Below, piece by piece: positions 57,185 through 64,000 of a stretch of DNA of 64,000 nucleotides. Position numbers and translations under genes: made by a program. The notes beneath the pieces are model-generated. The model saw only the letters and a list, made by a program, of their open reading frames with translations, was not told the origin of the DNA and searched no databases. How positions within the stretch are numbered: position 1 is the first letter of the stretch; every line of letters begins with the position of its first letter. This DNA is from Dactylonectria macrodidyma (Eukaryota; Ascomycota; Sordariomycetes; Hypocreales; Nectriaceae), in NCBI GenBank assembly GCA_020744425.1, contig JAGMUV010000002.1, positions 3,268,501 through 3,332,500 on the forward strand, given 5' to 3'.

Positions 57185-59909
57185 GCTGGCCCAGAGATGA
57201 ACGCAGCGTTAATTTACGCGTGTACTGCCTTGGTGTTCTGGCGCGATCAGGGGCCCCTGGGATGGAGCACGGCACGTTGAATCGTCGCTCGAGAACGAGG
57301 CTGAGGGTTAGGTCAGGGCGATGGAGAGAGAAAAGTGGCGGCAAGGCTGGCGGGGAAACTAAGGATGGACCAGGGAAGAGCCATGATTGGTCCGGCCAAG
57401 CTGCTCCTGAAGATCCGGGAGCTATTACCAGATCTTGGGGAACCAGAGGGGACGAGTCAGGGCCTTAGCAACCGCTAAACAGTGCACCGCATTCTTTTAA
57501 GCAAGGGTCTGATTAATTACAAATAATTGAGGAAGACGGCTTGAGGGGCAGAGCAGCATTGGCCATCAAGGAAATCAAACAAAAATAGCCACTTCAACCC
57601 TATGCCCCAGTCATATTTCGAGATGTCAAAATTGAAAGTGGTTTAAAGGGAGGCTTGAAAGGTGGTGGAGCTAAGCCACCCTACCGAGCGAGGGCACCCC
57701 CTTTAGTGGGTGAATCTGTTCGGTCTCGATCTCAGCCCAACATCACAAGTTTGCAGCTCACCTCATTCAGCCCCAGCCTAAGTTAGCTTGTCAATAGGCC
57801 ACCATATTTAGGAGTTCAGCCATCTCGACAATGACTGTTGACTGATATTCGTGTGTAATACGGAGTAATCAACGCCCTTCCGCCTTGCCTTCAGAAATAA
57901 CCCCTCTAGCTTCTACATTGCAGAGGTAGTTCAGCCACGAGTCTTGACAATGCCTCCCCATGAGATGGATCCGAACAGTTGTGGCACCCCTTGTCGACTG
58001 AACCCCTCTACTCGGCCGTGCGTCGCGACTCGATCGAGGCCGCGCCATCCTTGATGTCTCTTCTGGGTCCATGCCAACTACTGCTATACTATTGCATGTG
58101 TAGTCGAGGGGCAAATTAACAGCTTCCTTTAACTTGCAGAAAGGAAATGCCAGAATGGCAGCAAACAATAAGAATAAACCCACAATGGTGGGCCAGAAAT
58201 AACATGGGGTAAGGACTCCTCTGCAAGCGGCCAGCCACGCCGTTCTGTTTCCCTAAATCGGTAATACACACTGACGCAGTCCAACTTACCACTACCAAGT
58301 ATGCACACCAAAAAGACTCAAAGGGGGCACGCGGTATGCTATGTACACACGCACCCTCCAATGATACCATTAATACCATTCAGACTATTGATCGCGTGCC
58401 GCCACAAAGCATTCGAGGCGGCCACTCGCAAAAACTGGTGGCGTCCCCAGACAAGGGAGAGTCAAGTGCTGACGGGGCTGGCTGCCGTCGTTTGTCTGGG
58501 CTCGCAGTGGGTTGAAAGCCCACGACGCAGCGGAGTTCTGCCGCGTGTTGTCGTGGGATATGATCCATTTTCGCCAACCAACCCCCGTCGGCAATGAGAT
58601 TCGTAGGCCATGTCTTGCCAAGCAACGGGTGTTAACTTACGGGATGCGGTAAGGGAAAATATCAAGACATCCAGGGCGTTCGTACGTCTCGGGGCTGGGA
58701 CTGCAGGTATTGGAAACAAGAGAGGGAGGCACCTGGAAAACCTGGGAGAATAATGCGTTCGCTGTCGCCTTGCAAGTTGGAGCGGTGTCCAACACACATG
58801 CAGGACTCGCACACCCTGGTCAACCTCCCATGGGAATCTTGGGCAGATTATTGGCTCCGGACGCACAAGATATGCAGTCATCAACGGCTGAAAGAACTTG
58901 GAGAGTGTGCGTTGTGCGAGTTATGCAGCCCTGCAACATGTATGCAGCCCTGCGGCAACGCGCAGAATCGCCGAAGAGTCGCCATCACCGTCAAGTAATA
59001 GTTGCACCAAGTCTCGATGAAGATGGACCCCAAACCTCCCCCCACCAGGCAGGCTAGGCACGAAGGGCAGCATTGACTGTGGCGCATGAAGCTGAAGCCT
59101 GGTGTCTGGCTTCTCCGTCAGACACTGGACGCCGTTTGAACGCGAGACAAGGCGCCAGCGAGGCCACGGGCAACGCTAATGGCGTTGGCGGGCTTCAGCT
59201 GTGGCGGCCTTGGAGTCAGCCGGGTTTCTGGTTTTTCTTGCACCTTGTCTTGTTCTCGTCCATGTGTGGTCGCCAGCAGATGGCGGATGGCAGTTGGGCG
59301 GGCTGAATCTTCCCCCGGCCTGTTGCATCAATTTCTAATAGAACGGTGCCATCATCCGCAAGTAGGAGTCGCCGAAGAATATTGAAAAGAAAGAAATTTG
59401 CCTCCTACCGAGATGGCAGATGGGGCCCGGCGACACCTTCTTTTGCTCACTGGAGCCCCTGTAATCTACCAGAATAATGGGAGACGGACAGGGCGGTGAG
59501 AGCGAAACCAAGATGGGCCAGTCCATGTGTTAGTAGAGGCTCGAGGAAAGGCGCTTGTCTCACTCAATCGGCGAGCAGATGGAGAGACAGAGAGAAACAC
59601 AGCCTGGATGCTCCTCTTTGAGATCAGTGCGGTTTATCGCAAGGCATTTTCCTAGTCGATGAAGGATCGCAACCTGCATCCAATAATGGGTCGCAAGGCC
59701 AGTCAGCGGCGTCTAGACATGAGAAGAAAAAATAGTTCGGCGACTCTACGCCTCTGGCCTGCCCACCCACTTAGCCCAAAATTATCACATTTTAGGCACG
59801 GCACATAGTGCTGTACGTGCGATTGGCCGAGTATGACGAAGACGTCGAAAACTCACCAGCAAGAAACTGAGGGGACGGGATGGCAAGGCTTGACGGGCTT
59901 AGGTTGCCT

Positions 59910-59926
59910 GGGGGGGGGGGGGGGGG
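59910..59926. repeat. G17 homopolymer
   Basis: Seventeen consecutive G on the plus strand. The true length is uncertain because such runs are error-prone in assembly. Confidence 0.9.
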
Positions 59927-62770
59927 ACAGGCGAGGTCTCATGGTGTCCCATTGCGCTCCATGGCACTCCATGGCGCAATGGAATTCTTCCTGTTCTTTT
60001 AAATTACCCCGGCGGTTTTCTGCCCTGATGAGTGAGGGAATTCTTTAGAGTTACTTACCATGGGCCGTGCAGGCATCATTGTCCTTGAGAGTTGGCGCGC
60101 TTTAAAACATGAAACGGACGCCTGTTGGCCGAAGGGGTCGTTGAGTTCTGCGACAATTGAGCATTTTCTAGCGGTTTGACAAGGAACAGATAGAAGGCCT
60201 AAGTCAGTTACTTCGTAGGGACACCACGCAGTTTGGCAAGGGATCTTTGGCCACGGGTATTGACGCAAGATCGCACAAGATCGCTTCAGCCTTTGCTCAT
60301 TGAAGCAGTAGATTGGGGGCGGTGCTGGATGGTATGATGCGGTCCCTCCAAGCTCCAACCAACTCTAGTTAACTTCACTTTTGACAGGGTCATTTCGTTA
60401 ATCCCCCCTCCTACTTCCCCTCATCTGGATCCCTGTCAAAGTCACAGGGGAAAGAGTCATCTTGATGGTCTCGCCTATTTCTGGACCAGCCCAGGACGGT
60501 CCGAATCAAACCCTTTTCTAATGTAACGCTGCCCAGAGGTGTCAGAGCCCTTGGCGAAAGGAAGCAGCCCTATGAGCCACCGGCGGGTGGCCAGCAGCCA
60601 CGAGAGCTATGTGTATCCATTCATAATAAGCAACGGGTCTGCAGAATTCGAAGCTAGCAAATGCGAAAATGCATTGCGCCTCTTTCTGCGATCCCCATCC
60701 GCTCAATGGTGGGTGGGCGGGTGTGGGTGATCTCCCAATCAGCCAAGTGGGTGGGTGGTGTGCCACGGCAGTGTGGGAGTCCTCCACAGAGAGGGAGAAT
60801 CAGAAGAGACAGATAAAGACAGCAAGAGTGTGTGTCTGTGTGCGATTGAGAATGTGCGTGTCGACGTCGAGGTGGGGTGGTCTCTGCAAGAAAATTAGCT
60901 ATAGGACATCAACCAGCATCAAGCATCAAGCATGCTTTCTTGTCTTCGGTATCGGGAAGAAGGCATCGGCGACTGCCCAAAGAGGCCGCATGGCACCCAA
61001 CCGGACCAATTAGCCCACAGTAACTGGGTGCTACTGTCACATTGACTTTGGCTCAGCCTTGCTTGGTCGCTGAATCCTAACGGGATGCTGGTTGCCGGAA
61101 GGATGCTGCGCCTACTGCCGGCGTGCAACCGTGCTTCCTTCCAGATGAATACCTGGCGCAACCTTGCATTGTAGTACCCGTGGGAGAATGGATTATGGGG
61201 GAGACAATGGAGGAGGCAATGGGATCCTCTGTCAGTGCAACCAACTGAGCAACTCACAGGTGGCGCCATCATTGCAACGGTGCTCAACTAGGGACGGAAG
61301 AGACGACGGTTGTTAGTTGGTCGCAGTACGTGGATGGGTCGCCACCTCTGGCCCCCTTCCCATGTCCTCGCCCCTGGGAAATCTTGTAAGCCCTGGGAAT
61401 CCTTGGGAATCCCTGACTGGATGCCAAGCGCAAACCCTTGCACGCGACCAATCGCCCGTGGCCTTGCAGTGCAGATTAAATTGTATTAAGCCCCTAAAGG
61501 CCGATTCTCTTTCTAGGGACATGTTCGGTCGGACTCATGGCCCGATCTTCATCCCGCAACGTTTGCAAGCCAAGGCCCCAGGGGAAAGCAGGATAATAGG
61601 AGGCACCAGGAGACCGAAGCCAGCATGGGCCTCGACCCGCCCCGAGTTTTTTTCAGAGGAGCCAACAGGATGGACACCGCCGGCTGCGACGTGCGTAGAG
61701 CAGCTAATTAGACCAGGCGTTCAGTAGTCATGAGGAGGGCATGAAGCCTACCTAACCTAGGGATGTCACCATTCAGCGACGCGCTCGCCCTGGTGAGGGG
61801 GGCCCTGGGAGAGTGCGACTGCACTGTAAGATGACTGGGCAAAGGGGGTAGTTTAGCCTTGTCTAGCTCGGAGCAATAAGCCAGAACAGCTCCAGCTACA
61901 GGCAGCGGCTAGCGTGTCGAGCTTCTGTCCGCCTTTTTTGGTGTGCTGCCTTTGGTTCAGGTGTAGATGAGCAGCTTATCGAGTGGTGTAGGTGGTAGGC
62001 AGCTTGGTGTGCGTGCTGCAAGCAAGCACTAGAGTCATCACTGGGCTTAGCAACCTCCCAGGTGACTCTGATGACTGGCCGTCTTGCAAATTCCCAATTC
62101 CCAGCAATCACAGGTATCGCCCCAGCCACAGTAGAGAAGCAGCTAAGCAATGAGCCAGCAGCCATCCAGCATCAGCAATCCAGCCGGGCAATGCGGCCAG
62201 CGGCCTTCTGGGCAGACAAGACAAGGCTCCAATGGGCCATGGGTGGTGCAGCGCGCTGTTGGGTTGGTGCTTACTGACGCACCACGAATCCTGGCAGACC
62301 CCCCTGATCATTAATGATGGCCGGGTCCGCTGTCTGGTGCAGTGGAGAGTGGAGAGCCAACTTCCCTTAACCTCGCCCTGGCCCTGGTCCTTGAGCCCTT
62401 GCTCTCACCTAATTCGCCCGTTGGCCACGCGCCCGTCAACCACGGAAAGTGAAGAGCCCCGCCCCGGACTCCAGACTAGCCTTCACTGGCTTCCACTGGC
62501 TACAGGTACGTACCTACTACTGGCCGTACCTGCCTTAGCGGCATCGTTGGTTCCCAACTGGGAAAGTGCCTTTGGCATTGACAATTGTGCCTCAGGCCCA
62601 CCCACCCCTTTAGCCCCTCCGCCGCAGCAACCTCGCCGTCTCACGTCGGCATTTATTTGTTCAGCTCGGGCTTCTCTGGGCTTTCTCTTTCTCTTCCTTC
62701 TTTCTCACCCACCTCCAACATTCCCAGTCACTCGTTAGACTTCACCCAGGCTTTCAGCCCCCCACACTCT

Positions 62771-62779
62771 TTTATATAC
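62771..62779 (+). promoter_or_regulatory. TATA box of the Kre9-like gene
   Basis: TTTATATAC about 145 bp before the start codon. It is followed by a CT-rich stretch (about 62825-62892) with a direct repeat of CCTTCCACCTTCTCCC, the usual setting of a strong fungal promoter. Confidence 0.6.
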
Positions 62780-62923
62780 TTAGGCAGCCTCACCCGCTCC
62801 CTTCGTTCCCCAGCTCAACACACTCCAACCCAAGTCACTCACTCAGTTTCTCTTCGCCTTCCACCTTCTCCCTGCCTTCCACCTTCTCCCTTTTAAATAA
62901 TACCCAAAAACCCAAACTTCAAG

Positions 62924-63763
62924 ATGCAGTTCCGTGTTGCCGCCGCCGCCGTTCTCGGCTTTGTCGCCTCTGCCTTCGCCCAGGCCGCTGACTTCGACTC
63001 CGTCAGCATCGCCTCCTCAGTCAACGCTGGCGAGTCCGTTGTCATCAACTGGTCCGTTATCGATGCCGCCAAGTACGCTGGCGAGTCTGTCACCATCTCC
63101 CTGATCGGCGGAGCCACCCAGAACACCCAGGTCCCTCTCCAGACCATCGCCAGTAAGTTTTGAAGCTCTGCCTCGCAACGGGTATCTTGCGCAATTCAAA
63201 CCGAGTCACTGACACAAAATGCAGCCGGTGTCTCCAACGATGCTCTGACCTACACCTGGTCCGTTCCCGCCACTCTCGGTGACGATGCTTTCTACGGCCT
63301 CGTCTTCACCCTCGAGAGCGACTCCAGCGTCTTCCAGTACTCCAACCCCTTCTCCATCGTCAAGTCTACCGTTGTTGAGACCACTGCCACCACTGATGCT
63401 ACCGCCACTGTCACCTCCGGCTCCGGTGTCAAGACCATCAGCCTTTCTTCGCAGCCCGCCTACACCCAACCCGCTGGCTACACCACCGTTGTCCCTGTCT
63501 ACGAGACCACCACCGTCCCCTGCGTCAACAGCACCACCCCCGCTGTCTACGTTCCCCCTGTCCAGCACACCAGCGTCATCTACGAGGTCCCCTCTAACCA
63601 GACCTGGTCCACCGCTGTTGTCCCTGCCGTTACCACCACTGAGGGCAGCTACCCCGTTGCTACCACTCCCGCTACCACCGTCGTCACCGGCGCTGGTGCC
63701 CGCTTCGGCGCTGGCTCCATGGCCGTCGTCGGTGGTCTCCTAGTTGCCGCTCTTGCTCTGTAA
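62924..63763 (+). CDS. Kre9/Knh1-like Ser/Thr-rich, probably GPI-anchored wall protein
   Basis: Model: join(62924..63152,63225..63763), 255 aa; one 72-nt intron in phase 1. Signal peptide at residues 1-20 (MQFRVAAAAVLGFVASAFAQ). Residues about 22-115 match the Kre9/Knh1 N-terminal beta-sandwich of fungal Ser-Thr-rich membrane proteins: SVNAGESVVINWSVIDAAKY, VTISLIGGATQNTQ, LTYTWSVPATLGDDAFYGLV and FQYSNPFSIV. A Thr/Ser/Pro/Val-rich stalk with N-glycosylation sites follows (NST, NQT). The C-terminus is a small-residue site followed by AVVGGLLVAALAL, as expected for GPI attachment. Codon use is strongly biased (ACC, GTC, CTC, GCC), and the promoter has a TATA box and CT block, so high expression is likely. 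Expected at the cell surface or in the wall; Kre9-type proteins act in beta-1,6-glucan assembly in yeast, but this subgroup's role is not established here. Confidence 0.9.
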
Positions 63764-64000
63764 GCGGAGTAATTAGGACGCGTTCGTTTTGGTTTCTATG
63801 TGATGTCATGACTGCATGACTGCATTTAGAGGGTTCCTCGTTGCTCCTGGTATGGAAAGCAGTCTGGGTAATTGACCTTTTCGCGCACATATGTTTGGTT
63901 TCTATATGGAAGGGAATATTCAAGGATTCAAGGATTGTTAATGTATTATGGATAAAACAGAAAAACCCACCTTGGGTTATTTGTCTCGATCAAGTTCCTG
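63764..64000. other. 3' region of the Kre9-like gene
   Basis: 3' UTR and following sequence to the end of the window. No further gene can be supported. Confidence 0.6.

Larger units (their letters stand above)
57185..62923. other. 5.7 kb spacer without a recognisable gene
   Basis: Begins with the promoter of the WD40 gene and ends with that of the Kre9-like gene. In between lie a G17 homopolymer (59910-59926) and TACCT/AGGTA words near 62508-62533. There are only short open frames (such as 58462-58884, 61317-61727 and 62232-62738) with no conserved pattern. No tRNA or transposon feature seen. Confidence 0.55.

Noticed and set aside
62232..62738. Open frame of 168 codons (+)
   Set aside because: Pyrimidine-rich promoter DNA of the Kre9-like gene. 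No conserved features.

Overview
The window is nuclear DNA of a filamentous ascomycete (Pezizomycotina, probably a Sordariomycete). Genes are separated by long spacers and carry short introns of about 45-270 nt with GT..AG ends. The proteins are typical of moulds: a Zn2Cys6 regulator, MFS permeases, an Ssk2-type MAPKKK, a Kre9/Knh1-like Ser/Thr-rich wall protein and Cys-rich or repetitive secreted proteins. I cannot place it to genus. There is no operon structure and no large AT-rich or RIP-degraded block. All gene models were rebuilt by hand from reading frame, splice sites and phase; no transcript evidence was available.

Layout. 0.5-2.0 kb (+): She3-like coiled-coil protein. 3.5-7.1 kb (+): large five-exon protein that I do not recognise. 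9.2-11.9 kb (-): seven-exon Zn2Cys6 transcription factor. 15.7-17.8 kb (+): five-exon MFS transporter. 18.1-19.6 kb (-): secreted or membrane-anchored histidine acid phosphatase-like protein, convergent with the MFS gene. 21.48-21.55 kb (-): tRNA-Val(CAC). 21.6-22.7 kb (-): peroxisomal 2,4-dienoyl-CoA reductase ending in the PTS1 tripeptide AKL. 25.6-25.7 kb (-): 54-residue Cys-rich microprotein. A 7.6 kb stretch without a recognisable gene follows, then 33.4-37.5 kb (+): Ssk2/Ssk22-type MAPKKK of the HOG pathway. 38.2-38.8 kb (+): cytidine deaminase. 40.9-42.7 kb (+): decayed sugar-porter pseudogene. 46.0-47.0 kb (+): Ser/Pro-rich disordered protein. 48.0-49.7 kb (+): secreted tandem-repeat protein. 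50.6-52.0 kb (-) and 52.6-54.8 kb (+): divergent pair of a coiled-coil protein and an Hsp70-like ATPase. 55.7-57.2 kb (-): WDR5/Swd3-type WD40 protein. A 5.7 kb spacer follows, then 62.9-63.8 kb (+): Kre9/Knh1-like Ser/Thr-rich, probably GPI-anchored protein.

How the genes relate. Most look like independent housekeeping or accessory genes; I see no biosynthetic cluster. The best candidate for an undescribed functional unit is the divergent coiled-coil/Hsp70-like pair at 50.6-54.8 kb. Other points worth a second look are the pseudogenised hexose transporter (three in-frame stops plus loss of the last transmembrane segments), a phosphatase-fold protein without the usual HD proton-donor motif, candidate fatty-acid-response hexamers upstream of the peroxisomal reductase, the Cys-rich microprotein, and a recurrent TACCTAGGTA-type palindrome scattered through the spacers.
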